NCBI GenBank assembly: GCA_003991915.1
Contig: RQTK01000056.1
Coordinates: 269,009-333,008 of the forward strand
Direction: 5' to 3'
DNA from: Elysia chlorotica
Taxonomy: Eukaryota > Mollusca > Gastropoda > Plakobranchidae
DNA: 64,000 nt
Shown here: positions 34,350 to 46,747 of the stretch, in pieces
Layout: each line of letters opens with the position of its first letter
Position numbering within the stretch: the stretch's first letter is position 1
Notes under the pieces: generated by a model
Databases searched by the model: none
What the model was told of the DNA's origin: nothing
What the model saw: the letters and a program-made list of their open reading frames with translations, nothing else
Position numbers and translations under genes: made by a program

Positions 34350-34384
34350 GACGATAACCGTATGTCACAGACACATGGTGTATA
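34278..34384 (-). CDS. GPBP1: GPBP1 first coding exon with 35 nt of 5' UTR
   Basis: An acceptor after a long pyrimidine run ends at 34385, so a non-coding first exon lies upstream. ATG at 34349-34347; 24 codons to the donor GTAAGA at 34277. It encodes the family's N-terminal FAPPWLKFP motif. A three-codon upstream frame (ATG TGT CTG TGA) lies in the same exon, in frame with the start. Confidence 0.92.
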
Positions 34385-34389
34385 CTATG

Positions 34390-37300
34390 AAGAGAAAAAA
34401 TAAAAAAAAAAGTGATTGATAGTGATATAATTATCGTATTTCTCCTACTGTAGACACATTTAATTCATTGTGCTTTCTCTTCCCTAAATTCTTCTCTAAA
34501 ATTACACATGTCAAACCAACAAGATTTTTTTTAAGTTTCAAAGGCACAGATCATCAAGCAAGACGCTTTGCATTAATAACAGCAATGGCAACTGTATCAC
34601 AATTTTGTTTCTCAACTATTTAACATTATGAGCAAAGGCTTTTTGAGGTTAAAACTTGAGTTATGGATAGGTGGATCAATAGTATTAACATATAGACAAA
34701 TTTTTAAAAAACACATGGAAACCTACAGGAAAATTGGCATCACTGCTAACATTTTTTAAACCAAAGACCTGATTTCTAACCCCCCCCTTTAAAAAACATA
34801 GTAGTGAGTCGACAAAAGGTTACATCTCTACTTTTTGCGCTTTTGAGAAAAATGCAATTAAAAGTAACTAATCTTTAATGCAACAGATTTAGGACGCAGA
34901 CATTAACCACAATGCTCATTTAGAGTTACAGCCAGAACCTACTTTATATTCTGATGATTCTTCTTTTCAGATAGCAACTTTTTATGCTGTTATCTCTAAT
35001 TTTACCAAAAGTGTAGATAACCTTTTTAATGCCACCACACGCAGTGTAGATCAAATAACTAATGTACACTGTCCAATATTTTTTGTTTCAAATATTAAGA
35101 TTGGATTAAAATATCTAGCACAAACTAATGACTGGAAAACCAGGAATAGATTTAATTAGAATAACAATTCAGAAATTCTTGTTTAAAAATGAAATACAAT
35201 AATAAATAGTAAAAATAAAAAAACAGAAAACGACAGCACAAACCTTTCAGGGACTGATATGTATGAAACTTTTCAGCAGTTGATGTTGAAAATATAAACT
35301 GGTCTTGCAATGACTCAATGATTTAGTTATCCCACAAGTGAATAAAGCTAATTTTGACTTAATAATAGAGATCATAGGCACTTGTAAAACAACAACCATA
35401 ACAAGGATGCAGGAACTTTTGTACAAAGTATTTACAAACTTATAGCTGAATTTGTTAACCTGACAACCACAAGTAAAAAACTTGTACCCAAATACTGCTA
35501 AGACATCCTTTTACAACAGAATCAAATCAAGCTTGAAAACTGTGTTCAACTTCAGAAATTGAAAACTGACAATCTCATTTTCAAAACACAACAAAAGGAC
35601 AATGTCTAATCCTTACACACCAATCTACTCAGGCCAAAGCCCACACACACTCTTTTGAATATCTTTGTTAATGCATTTTCCTATGATTATGGCACTTTTT
35701 ACCAATAAAACACAGGCAACAGGAATCTAGGCAAGTAGATATGTTTAGTTCAAATTTACATGGCTATCACTGAGATATGTCATCATGCAAAGAGAGACTG
35801 CTCAACTTTGAGAATGAAATGTTTAGGCTTAATCTTTGCTGTTTCCAACTTCCCACTTTAGTTGTTGTCCTATACCTGAAAAACAAAACAAAAAAAACAA
35901 AAACATTATATCATAAGTTAACAAAAAATATATTTATAAAAATATTATGAACATTACTTAATATTTCACCCAAAATTAGGTAACTTTGTTGAAAGTATGA
36001 GTGAAAGACATGAGCTCTGATTTAGGTTTTAGTTAGCTCAGCAATAATTTCTGCAGAGACACGGTGCTACATTTTATAAAAGAGTGTAAACTGGAAAATG
36101 TTTGAAAAAGCGCTTTTGGACACTTCTGCTAGATGAACACGACTCATGTCTTTCAACTATGAACAAGCGGAATAACTTTTGGTTAAATGTCACACCACAT
36201 GTCCTAAAAAAAATATAAAAAAAAACTAGCAGCGGAACTAGACGTCATTGGTAAAAAAAAAATGTTATCTAACCCAAGACCATTGATCGTAAATTTTGTT
36301 AAGAATTGTCATGTTGATCGCATGAATCGACAGTTTTTTTTAGAAAAATGGAAGACAGTAGAAACTAACTATTGAAAGTTGTTTTTAATCACAGGTGACT
36401 TAGACAAAATTTTGGCCCAACTGAACATTTTTTTGTTTTGGTCATAGCACAGATAGGTTGGATTTGTTCAAAGTTTGTAATGGCGGGTAAGTGTTATTTT
36501 GGACCTATATTTCACATGTGAACAGTGTAATGGGACGTAGGTTTTCCACCTTTCATGAGTGGTGGTAAAGAATGTTGAATTCTTTCCACCTTCTATAAAA
36601 TAAGACTTTATTAATACACACGGAAATTTCAGCTTGGTTACAGAATAAAACATACAGGTACAGTGTATTCACATGTTACAATACTCACACACATACACTC
36701 AATTGGCATCGAATAGTCTTCATTGAGTAATTCTAATTATTATTTATCACAACTAGAATTTAGAATTTTTTTTTTTTAATGTCTTTTACGTTAGGCTATA
36801 ATCTACAAAGATGAGTCTTGCTGAATTCTCAACTGATGTGGGGACAAATGAATACAGCACAGATTTCTTTGTGACAGAAGTCTACCACTGCTTAATAAGT
36901 GCCTACATATCGGAAGAAGAGAAGTTGCTTGTTATCTTCAGTAATGTATTTGATTTTTTAAGAGCATTGTTTCAGATGTGATTTACCGACATGGTAAATT
37001 GGTATTTAATTTGTCATCTTTCCAGCCTTTTTCACAATTAATTATACCCAAGTGATTTTTGTCACTTAGTCACATTTAGTGGTATATTTCCCCGCAATAT
37101 ATATGCCAAATATAAAAATGTTTTGGAGTGTGGAACATCGCCGATAAATTTAAACAGCCGAAAACTACAGCCACCACGACACTGCAGTGGGTAACATCTG
37201 CATCAAAATCAGTAGGCCAGGCTACTCACATACTGAACCTACAATATAGATTTTTACTTTAAAGTAGCTCAGGCCTAGATTAGATCTAGATCTAGATCTA

Positions 37301-37960
37301 GACATAGATCTAGATTCTAGTAGCCAAGTAGGGATTACAAACTAAGATCTATAGGCCTAATCAATGATTGGAATTAAAAAATCTATAGGCCTATTGGACT
37401 AGGAACTGAGTAACTTACTGTGGTTTTAGGGGAAACGCTCCTGGGTTACAAATCACGAAGCTCCCACTATGAATCTATTTATCTAGATTCCAGTGGGCAG
37501 ATGGTTTCAACGAGTCACAAGAGAAGTTGGAATCTTGGATCCTAGTATTTTATAGCGTGTATCTGGAAGACTTAATCCGAAGTGTGCACTGAGATCATCA
37601 AAAATGTAGACGGATATAGATCTCTATTATCGCCAAGCATACAAACTTTGTAACATTCCAAGTTATATGCTTCTAATCTAGATCTAGAATCGACTCTAGA
37701 TTCTAGAAAGTATAATTCCAGTCAAGCTCTCGGGAGGGAGTCAGTCGTAGTGACAATGACAGATTCGCCGCTTTCCTTGTTTTAGGTGAAAAACTAGATC
37801 TATAAAACTTTAATAAGTATCAGACGTGTGCCATAATTCAAGGCTGCTTGTCGCGACAAAAATAAGAATTTTTACGGTTTGTGATTGAACTGGTTCGGTA
37901 TTTTTTGTCAACAATCTTATTTACAAACAACAGCCGTTTGCAAGAGCATGTCCCAAAACA
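34390..37960. other. GPBP1 5' region without recognised coding exon
   Basis: AT-rich, with short open frames only. It should contain the first intron and perhaps untranslated exons of GPBP1. TAGATCTAGATCTAGATC strings occur at 37270-37320. Confidence 0.4.
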
Positions 37961-37970
37961 ATGTTATGAC

Positions 37971-38001
37971 AAAGATGGCGCCTGATAACTCCCAGAATGC
38001 A
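37971..38001. promoter_or_regulatory. Candidate GPBP1 promoter: YY1-like and ZNF143-like sites
   Basis: AAGATGGCG at 37972-37980 matches the YY1 core, and CCCAGAATGC at 37991-38000 matches the conserved half of the ZNF143/Staf site. Both are typical of housekeeping promoters in vertebrates; use in this organism is inference. The position, 3.6 kb upstream of the GPBP1 ATG, fits a distal untranslated first exon. Confidence 0.4.
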
Positions 38002-38095
38002 GTTCAACTAGGCCTATGAATCTCTAGGCTTTAGAGCTGAGGCTTGTGCCCAGAACTCTCTTTCGTTCTGACCTCTAGCATACTCTCTAAGCAAA

Positions 38096-38127
38096 TGTGT
38101 GTGTGTGTGTGTGTTTGTGTGTGTGTG
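38096..38127. repeat. (GT)n microsatellite
   Basis: GT dinucleotides with one TTT interruption. Confidence 0.9.
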
Positions 38128-38152
38128 CAAACAATTGCTCCGAGTACACTGT

Positions 38153-38208
38153 TAAAATCCGATTTCATAGAACCCGATGGTAAAATCCGATTTCATAGAA
38201 CCCGATGG
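38153..38208. repeat. 28-bp perfect tandem duplication
   Basis: Two exact units containing AAATCCGATTTCATAG, directly after the GT tract. Confidence 0.95.
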
Positions 38209-38349
38209 TGTGACAAAACATAATAGCCTATATTCTCATTTTAGTTATAAGTGAGTTCCCACTAACAATAAATAGCATATTGGTGACACTCAAGTAGTCT
38301 TTTTTTCATCAAGATCACTAAATTCATTGAGACATTTTTTGTTGCTGTT

Positions 38350-38504
<155 letters not shown>

Positions 38505-38925
38505 CAGTCTATTATTTCACTTCGTAACACCATTATCATTTCTTTTAATGTAGCTTTGTTCCGTCTTCTCTCAGCATGAATATTTTCCTCCATTCTCGTT
38601 ACGAGAGCTTTCACTTGGAGTTTTCCCTTGTAAACTTTGGGGAAAATTGGTAATAGCCGCACCCAAACACGCGCAATGTTGGCTGCTTTCAATAGTAAGG
38701 GAACGGTATTGTGTGTTACATGTGGATTTGGAGGATGGAGTACAAGAGTGCTAAGTTGGGGTTATAACTGTTTCAGAATAATTATGGTTGCATAAAACTG
38801 CAGCGACATTACGAGGGCAAACGAGTGGAAATGGAAAATCATCAAATTATTCTTTATTAAGTTATCAGCCTGAGCAATAATCTACATCCATTAATTTCTT
38901 CTCTTGGGCTTCTTTTTTCTTTGAA

Positions 38926-38928
<3 letters not shown>

Positions 38929-38966
<38 letters not shown>
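38929..38966. repeat. (CT)n microsatellite
   Basis: About 19 CT units; no interruption seen until CCCTC. Confidence 0.95.
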
Positions 38967-38970
<4 letters not shown>

Positions 38971-39839
38971 TGAGCCTCACTCACTCACGCGCTCGCTATT
39001 ACTTTTTTGTGAACAAAATGAAGAAAGACATTCAACAACTGCATGGTTCAATATTATATCACATTACAGAAGAACAAAGATTGATTTCATTTTATTTTCA
39101 ATTCATACGAAACGCAAAGTCAAAGTTTTAAGACAACCGGGGTAAGATAAATTTACAAAAATGAAAAGAACACAATATCCCCAACCACCTCTACATAACA
39201 CATTTGTTTACAATAAAAAAAGAACAATTCGTGTGCTATTGTTATCTATATAATTGTCTTCCTCTCAAACTTAGACATGCGATCAAATCCAAACCGCTCC
39301 ACCCTAAAATCCCAAATGTTACAGTAAAATCTCTTTGGTAAAATTACAAATGGGCCAGAGAATTTTAGAGTCATAAAACTAATGACATCAGACGCCTAGT
39401 CAATTTTTCACGAAAATTAATGAATTAATACAACTAAAAATGTACATGTATTTAAAAAAAACGAACAGACACAAAAAGTAATGCCTCCTCCCCTTCCTTG
39501 AACAACAAACAAATCAAAAGTGCTGTAAATATTGATTCTTTTTATTTTCTAAGTGATTGCGCAAATTTTAATGCGCACAGTGCACCGTTTTCTTAGAACG
39601 CTTGGTTAAATATTAATTCTGATTATAACTTATTGAGCCTACTTTAATTTGATGCAACCTCTTCAAGCAAACATATTAAGTTCTTAAAGTTATAGATCCT
39701 GAAGAGACACAATTTTGAGTTCAGCACAGTTTAAATTTAGCTGTAATATTTCAGTTTTGTTCATCCTACAGTCCCCACGAATTTCGTGGGTTCCCAACTA
39801 GTTATGCAGTAATTTGGAACGATGTGAATTTTTTTTTAA

Positions 39840-41340
39840 TTCTTCAAAAGACAAAAAGCCTTTTCTCGTGAAAGATAAGGATGTTGTCAAACACTGCAAA
39901 CTTATACTAGACACCTCTTATGGGATTTCAAAGGCTTGAGCGATCTAAAAGATGATGTGGTCGAGAAATGCAAAGAAATAGCTTCGATAACGCCTTTCAT
40001 TGAGACACAACAACTAGACATCGTCGGCAAAAATAAAGCTATAAATAGAACAACCAACATACTTGAGAAACTTAAATAAAAGATGGAGAAGCAAGAACAG
40101 TACTCTAGAAGAGAAATCGTTATCGCCCACGGCTCAAGGAAGAGCCTGTCGAAACGAACATGTCACTCAAAGAAAGTCTAGCAGTGTTAGTTTGATCTAA
40201 AATTTGTTGGAAAGTCCTGGACCAATGCAAACTTTGCCCGCGCCCACCGACTGCATTACCAATCAGCCTGTGATCGTTATATTTATCCTTTTTTTCGGAT
40301 AAACTCCAAGTCCTCAGCAAAATACATGTAGAGACCCTACGTGAAAAAAAACATAAACGTCTCCAACGATCTAACAATAGAGAGATAGATAAGAGAGGTC
40401 AACAAACTCCACTGCTTGAAAACGGACAGAAGGGATATTTCCTAAAAGACAGACTAATTGTTGAGAGATCCAACAGCCAATAATTTTATTCTCTCTCAGG
40501 AGGTCGCCGTTAACTGGAGGCCAACCGCCGAATGTCCCAACATTACACAGCTAGCAACCTCATAGTACCAGGCGGGCTTTATACCATATGTCGGTATCAC
40601 GATTGTGTGGCATAACCAAAGATGTAGAAAGATTATCTTTGGTATAACGTAGATGGACTGTAACACAAAGTTGACGACAGCTCATTTTTTACAGCCCTCT
40701 ACGAATTCGACATAGTTTGTGTACTAGAAACGTTATTGATAAACATTCGCTCCCTAATTGTTCCTCAACTAGCCTACCCAAAATATTTCCGCCCTGCCAA
40801 AAAGCTATCTAGACGCGAGCGCTGCTCAGGAAGAGTTATTGTTTGTGTTTGTGTGTGTGTGTGTGAAAAAGTGAAAAGAACTTTAGTCGACATCGTTTCA
40901 GAGATTGAACATGATCTGGATAATGACATTATCTTTATGTCTGCTTACTCCTTCCATATCAATCGCCTTATTAAAGTTAGAGTGAAAAATAATCTTAGAA
41001 GACTATGTGTTCAAGCATGGTATCGACTTTCTACCAAATAGATATCATCTCTCTGTTAATATCGATAAAATCAAAAAGTTTTCGGAAAATGTGACTTCCT
41101 AAGTAAATATGAAAAGAAAGCTGGGTTCACGGAAATACACCACTTGAAATCGTTAATTCGCACAGATGTCTGGTAGTACTTCTGGTATGAGCTTCACAAT
41201 GTTTCAATGCTGGTAAATAAGGCTAAACAAACCGGCGAACCCTCTCTGCTTAATACGTTATTGCTTGTTTCCTTGCCCAATACCCAAGGCGTCCAAAAAT
41301 AGAAGACAAAGTCACCGAATTGAAAGAAGTGAAAAGATTT
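39840..41340 (+). mobile_element. Decayed LINE (ORF1 and endonuclease remnants)
   Basis: Near 40083 the frame reads MEKQEQYSRR, a coiled-coil/ORF1 motif common in L1-like and related LINEs. Near 40700-40740 EFDIVCVLET resembles the D-I-x-C-L-x-E-T block of the apurinic endonuclease. Many stops and frameshifts, and a GT microsatellite is embedded (40842-40865). Recognition is by short motifs only. Confidence 0.45.
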
Positions 41341-41784
41341 TGGCACACCAAGGATACATGTGGTTTTATTTCCTTTAATTTTAAGCGTAGATAGGACTTA
41401 GTGATAATTAGAGAGTATTTAACTATTTTACAGTCCACACAATCAACTAAAATACAATCATTGCGCACACTATTTTGGGTTATTTTTTTTTTATTCATAA
41501 AAATAATCAAATGTTTGATATCTATCGTTGCCTAATTAGGTACGCAGCGCGATGCGAAGATATTTAAAATAATAGCTCGCTTTGATTCTTGCTGCAAGTT
41601 TATGATTGTATAATTATTTCGGTGACTTTGCCCTCTATTTTTGGAAGCCTTGCCGATTTACCATAATTTTTTGGCAAATCCACACAAAAATAATATGAAC
41701 ATGAACCTCATTCAACTACATTTCAAATGATATATACTTTTAGGTTTTATCTCCAATAATTTTGATACAATGAACCTGCACCTT

Positions 41785-41855
41785 CTAATCGGCACCAATT
41801 CGCATTGCCAAGGCGAAAACCAGTGTGCTTAACCACTCTGCCACCGGCTTGTGAA
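41785..41855 (-). repeat. tRNA-like SINE head
   Basis: Minus strand: GGTGGCAGAGTGGTTAAGC, very close to the A-box region of Ser/Leu tRNAs, and a weak B box in GCAGGTTCATTG. The 3' half does not fold as a tRNA, so I do not call a tRNA gene. Confidence 0.5.
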
Positions 41856-42095
41856 AGCAATCTTTATTCAAATGTTGCCACCTATTTACAGCATGTGTTG
41901 AAACTAAGAACATATTATTTGAATCGATGATTAAGTGAAACTATCAACGCATTAGGTACTATTGTCGCAGATGTCCCATTTTAGATTGTGTATACATGTA
42001 TCAGTCTTTTGTAGACGGAGTTTTGTATTTCTTATTTCGTTGTCATTTTGACGATACGAATTGTTATTTGGATATTTTATTTTTTCCATAATCGG

Positions 42096-42127
42096 TAGTA
42101 ATACTACTACTACTACTGGTAGTTGTT

Positions 42128-42198
<71 letters not shown>

Positions 42199-42210
42199 TG
42201 TTGTTGTAGT
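42096..42210. repeat. Opposed (ACT)n and (AGT)n tracts
   Basis: ACT units (about 42103-42117) are followed by about 22 AGT units (42131-42197) and TTG units. The tracts are mutually complementary and could form a hairpin. Confidence 0.92.
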
Positions 42211-42297
42211 ATGATAATAAATAGAAGAATACGCACAACTTAGCAACTGAGGGACACAATAAATCAAACACAACTAGAAATTATAGAGAAAATACAT

Positions 42298-42324
42298 ATC
42301 ATCATCATCATCATCATCGATCAC

Positions 42325-42380
<56 letters not shown>
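42298..42380. repeat. (ATC)n then (ATT)n microsatellites
   Basis: ATC units at 42298-42317 and about 18 ATT units at 42326-42380. Confidence 0.95.
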
Positions 42381-42896
42381 GGCGCTGTTTTTTTTTTATA
42401 GTTATACTTTTTCTTTTGGTAACATTTAAGCGATAAATTCGTGCTATGGTATTTGTGTTTAAATGTATTTAGTTAAATTGTGTTATGGTAAGAATTCGTT
42501 GTTGGTTTTCGTAACATCTATGTGTAATGTGTCTGTGTATGGCACGTTAGAAGCTAAGCACAACAGGCAATAGCATTGATTTATTATTATACATACAAGT
42601 ATGTATTTATAGTGATCTGATAGCTGTATTGACAGGGAGATGGCAACAACAATAAATGTTGTTGCTGTGTTTGAATTTATGATAGTAATTTTTGTTTTCA
42701 GTTCGAAGAGTATTGTCTTCCATCGTTAATAATTACATTAGATGCTCATAAGTTATATATGTCAGTAATAATACTGTGTCTATCTTTATAATGAAAGAAA
42801 CTAAACGTGGAAATACTACGTTTGTGTAGTTCAGTCTGGTGGAAGGATGCCGGTATCGACGTGGACTACGTTTCAATTGTTGTTTTTTTATTTACA

Positions 42897-42960
42897 CCCC
42901 CCCCCCCCAAAAAAAAAAAAAAAAAAAAAGAAAAAGAAAAAAAACAACAACAACAACAAA
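42897..42960. repeat. C-run / A-run / (CAA)n low complexity
   Basis: About 12 C, then about 20 A, interrupted A, then CAA units. Likely hard to sequence accurately. Confidence 0.9.
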
Positions 42961-43699
42961 GTTTGTTTTTGTTTTGAGGTATTTCGAGTCATAAACCTAT
43001 GCACCTTTTTTCATGCGAGCCTTGAAAATGTTCCAGGGTTAAAAGATTCGAAAAAAAAAAAAAATGTTTTTCGTTTATTGATTACATTTAAATGTATTTG
43101 GTTCTCAATCTTTCGTCCTCGAAACAGCTAGGTGACTGCATGTGAAACTCTTCTAATTCTTCTCTTGCACAAAGTGTACTTTTAGGGTTCATCAGTGACT
43201 ATGAGGTGTGAAAAAGCTGATTGGGCATACTAAAATACGACAGTTGTTGTTGCTGCTGTGTGTGTGTGTGTGTTTGTTTTTTTTATGTCCACGTCATATG
43301 CCTACCTGTGTGCTGATCAATTTCGGAGATCTGATGAAACACCACGGTGTTCACAACCATCTACAACTAGGTCCAATAGTCATTTCAGTATATATTTTCA
43401 GTGTTTGCTGCCATAGTTAAACTCCGTATAGTAGTATTAGTACATGGACTGACTATTAGTATTATGAATATCATTAGCAGTGACCATTATTTCAGACAGG
43501 TCCGAGTGAGTTTTCTCTGACGTACTCTTGGTGGATCATAAGTGCGCTATAATATATAACAATTACGAGAGTGGTGCGTTATACAGGTATTGCACTTGCA
43601 AGAGGTCATGACATTATGTGGAGTATGCAGTCAAACTCACAGTTAATTTCAAGGGAATCAAGCCACTCCACAGCGCTTTAAATTATATTGAAGAGTACT

Positions 43700-43701
<2 letters not shown>

Positions 43702-43755
<54 letters not shown>
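43702..43755. repeat. (AAT)n microsatellite, tail of the LINE to its right
   Basis: About 17 AAT units. On the minus strand it is an ATT tail after the LINE remnant ending near 43756, typical for LINE 3' ends of this kind. Confidence 0.9.
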
Positions 43756-43756
<1 letters not shown>

Positions 43757-45010
43757 ATGTAATAACTATAAAAACAAATCAAACAAAAACAACACATTAC
43801 TCAGCTCAAGGCGCTTTTAATTTACGGATTAAAACATTAAAAAGAATGTGATACATCATTACATGAATGGAAAATAAATAATGTAGGGCTTAATAACACA
43901 AATACCATTACAAAACAAAACATAAGCATTCACTCATATGAACATGGCTTTGAATACATAATTAAGCTAGATGAAGGAACAAATGCATGTTTAGCAGCTT
44001 TGAAAAGTCGCTTTGGAATCTGTGTCTCTTTGTTTTTCTGGTAGACTATTCCATATTTTCGGTGCTGCTCCAGCGAAAGCTCTCACTTTTTAGTTACACT
44101 ATTATAGATATTTCTACACTCGCAATGTTTTTTTTTTTTAATCATCTCGAACGAAGGGAACTTGGTGGTCAATAGGGGGGCCCCCCCCCCCCTCTATATT
44201 GTTTTATGTATGGCCAGTTTCGTTGAAACAAGATCTAAAAGTAAAACAAAGAATGGAAATCTATGTTCAATGGGTGATTTTATTGGCAACCAAGTAGTTT
44301 TTTAATGGTGGGTGTCAAATGGTCCCGCTTTTTTCCTGTCACTGGTAAAGCAGCACTATTAACGTACTATCCTCCTTTGCAACCTGACTAGACTCTCGTT
44401 AGATAAATTAAAACATTAAGAGTTACGGTAGTCGAGCCGTTAAAAAATAAAACCTGAAACAATTGTCTTTTTTATGTCTCGTCCTGATATATTATCACTG
44501 TGCTCATTCTGCGTCGTTCAAGATAAATTAACTTACAAACATGTCTAACATATAACAGCACCATAATAAGTTTATGATCTATTTTCAGAGTAAGATTTAT
44601 AGCTTACGTTTTAAGAACGTTATTACATCAAGTCCAACATAAAGTGTGATTTTTCAGTATCTCTCACTTGATCTCTGACATCAAGTAGTAAACATTATGT
44701 TTTGTCACTATTCAGGTGATTTTGCAATCATATATACAGTTTAATACATTGCACTTCCATAAAACAAAATCAAAATATTTTAACCCATGGAAATCAAATG
44801 GTAAAACTGATCGAGAAACCCGGGTATCAATCGCAATTATGCTCTAAAATTTATTTGTTTATGCATGTAGTTAACCTGAGAGATTTTGTGAATAGTATAG
44901 GGCTCAGTACAGAAACCCTGGGGAACGTCACATTGAAGTACAAGACAACCAGCAGATGATTTACCATTAACAAATACATGTGCAGCTCATGTGCGATCCA
45001 TCAAGAATGA
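43756..45010 (-). mobile_element. Decayed LINE, reverse-transcriptase C-terminal half
   Basis: Minus-strand pieces in order: AHVFVNGKSSAGCLVLQCDV running into PQG (45000-44905), then with frame changes VLSPIL; LDYRNS and VRLQRR (about 44440-44370); a WLPI-like block (about 44290); and RAFAGAAPKIWNSLPEKQRD (about 44085-44025), the standard C-terminal block of CR1/L2/Jockey-like LINEs, then stop. Numerous indels: an old copy. The ATT tail at 43702-43755 marks the 3' end. Confidence 0.78.
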
Positions 45011-46682
45011 GCCGGACCGCTTCATGACAGTTCCAGTAAAACCATATGAATGGCTGCTAGGAAAGTGGTACATGTACTACCTAAAAATCATTCTTTTAGG
45101 TTTGCCTACTAGACATGGTCTTACTCGCACCATATTTAAATCTCATTCATGGTGTAGTTTGTAAATCAGTAGAGTAAGACTTGAATTCACAAGTTTTTTT
45201 TAAATTTTTATTGATTGACATCACAAATTTGCACCCCGTATATTATACACCCTCAGTGACGTAACTTATTGAACCATCTATACCAAGGAATTTCTTTGAG
45301 TCTCAACATAAAAATAAAGTTTGGTTATCTTTGTGCCATTATCATGTCTTGGCAGTTAAATCTATGATAAAAAATTGATACTCCTAATTAAAAAAAAAAG
45401 GTTTGATTAGTTTGCTATATTTCATTTTTAACAGGTGCGGAAATTGTACGCCTCGCCACGATCGAAAATGCAGAGATCGCCGACTGTGACCAAAACTCCC
45501 GGAATGAACTGCTGAGTTTTAGTACAAATAAAAAGTGAATTGCCAAAATATATGTACTTTAGTCATTTTTGGAAGCTTCCTACAGACTCAGCATGAAAGG
45601 TGTGTGCTTAATATTTTTTCCCTAAGTACAAAATGTGCGAAACTGTCAGAAAAAATAAATGTAAAGCGTCTAGAACAAATGCGTTTGGTTTAGTGACACA
45701 TCAAACAATGCTTCGTATTGTGTTTTTAACGCAACACCGATGTTGGAAAACTTAAAATATTCATAAAATATTTATTTACCAACCGATTTTCAAAATTTAA
45801 AAAGCAACTAATTGTACTTAATGGAAAAAGGAAGAACTAAAATAGTCCAGGTACACGTTCTCAACATTTTATTAAAGATTCTAAGTGCATAAAGAAAAGA
45901 ACAACACACGTTGATAAGCATTTAATTAAAATGCACGTGGTTAATAACAAATTATGAGCTCTCTTGTAATGAACAAAAAGATATACATAGCAAGAGTAAG
46001 TCCCTTGGTTTCAATCTATACAGTACATCCGCTATCTCATGATGAAATAAAAATAAGCATTTGCCATTTTTTTTTGTTTTTTTTTTTGTTGCCAATTTAA
46101 GAAAAACAATAGATATGCACAAACTCAGTTATAAATCATCTTATGTATAAATCTCAAACCAATAAAAAAAAGAGAGAGAGAGAGAGAGAGAGCTATACCA
46201 TTATGCTGTATCAGTGACAATGTTTTAATTGTTATGCTCTAAGCCTAAGTCAGATCAGAGGTGAAACCAGTGGTTGGGAAAAAAAATCCTGAAAATGTCC
46301 ACCCTTGGACAAGTATTGACTGACTTAGATAATCAGTGGAACACACTTAAACCGAAAACGGTTGTGTAAACAATTAAATGTAACGGTTAACCCATTCCTT
46401 ACGATGGTGTTGATTTTATAACCCAGTTGTTCTGTTGTTTTTTTTTTTTTTTATTAAAAAAAATTGAAATAATTTTTTCTGAATTTCGCCAATTTTAATT
46501 AATATAGTTGGGTCCCTCTATAGATGAGGTTTCAATCCGCAAATCTTTAGCTTACAGGGTCATCTTAAGGCAGAGCGCGTGGCTTCTTATCAGAAAGTTG
46601 AAAGAGTGGGGGAATTCTCAGAGGGATGTGGGAGATCAGAAGAAGAGTGACTATACAAAAGAAAAAGAAAAAAAGATTGAGT

Positions 46683-46747
<65 letters not shown>

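Noticed and set aside
41785..41855. Functional tRNA-Ser/Leu gene
   Set aside because: Only the D-arm/A-box side matches; the variable, T-arm and acceptor parts do not pair.
41952..42273. Poly-Leu and poly-Thr frames on the minus strand
   Set aside because: Produced by the AGT/ACT trinucleotide repeats.
45420..45535. Short plus-strand peptide frame starting MQRSPTVTKTPG
   Set aside because: Only about 16 codons with no continuation by splicing that I could find; not enough to call.
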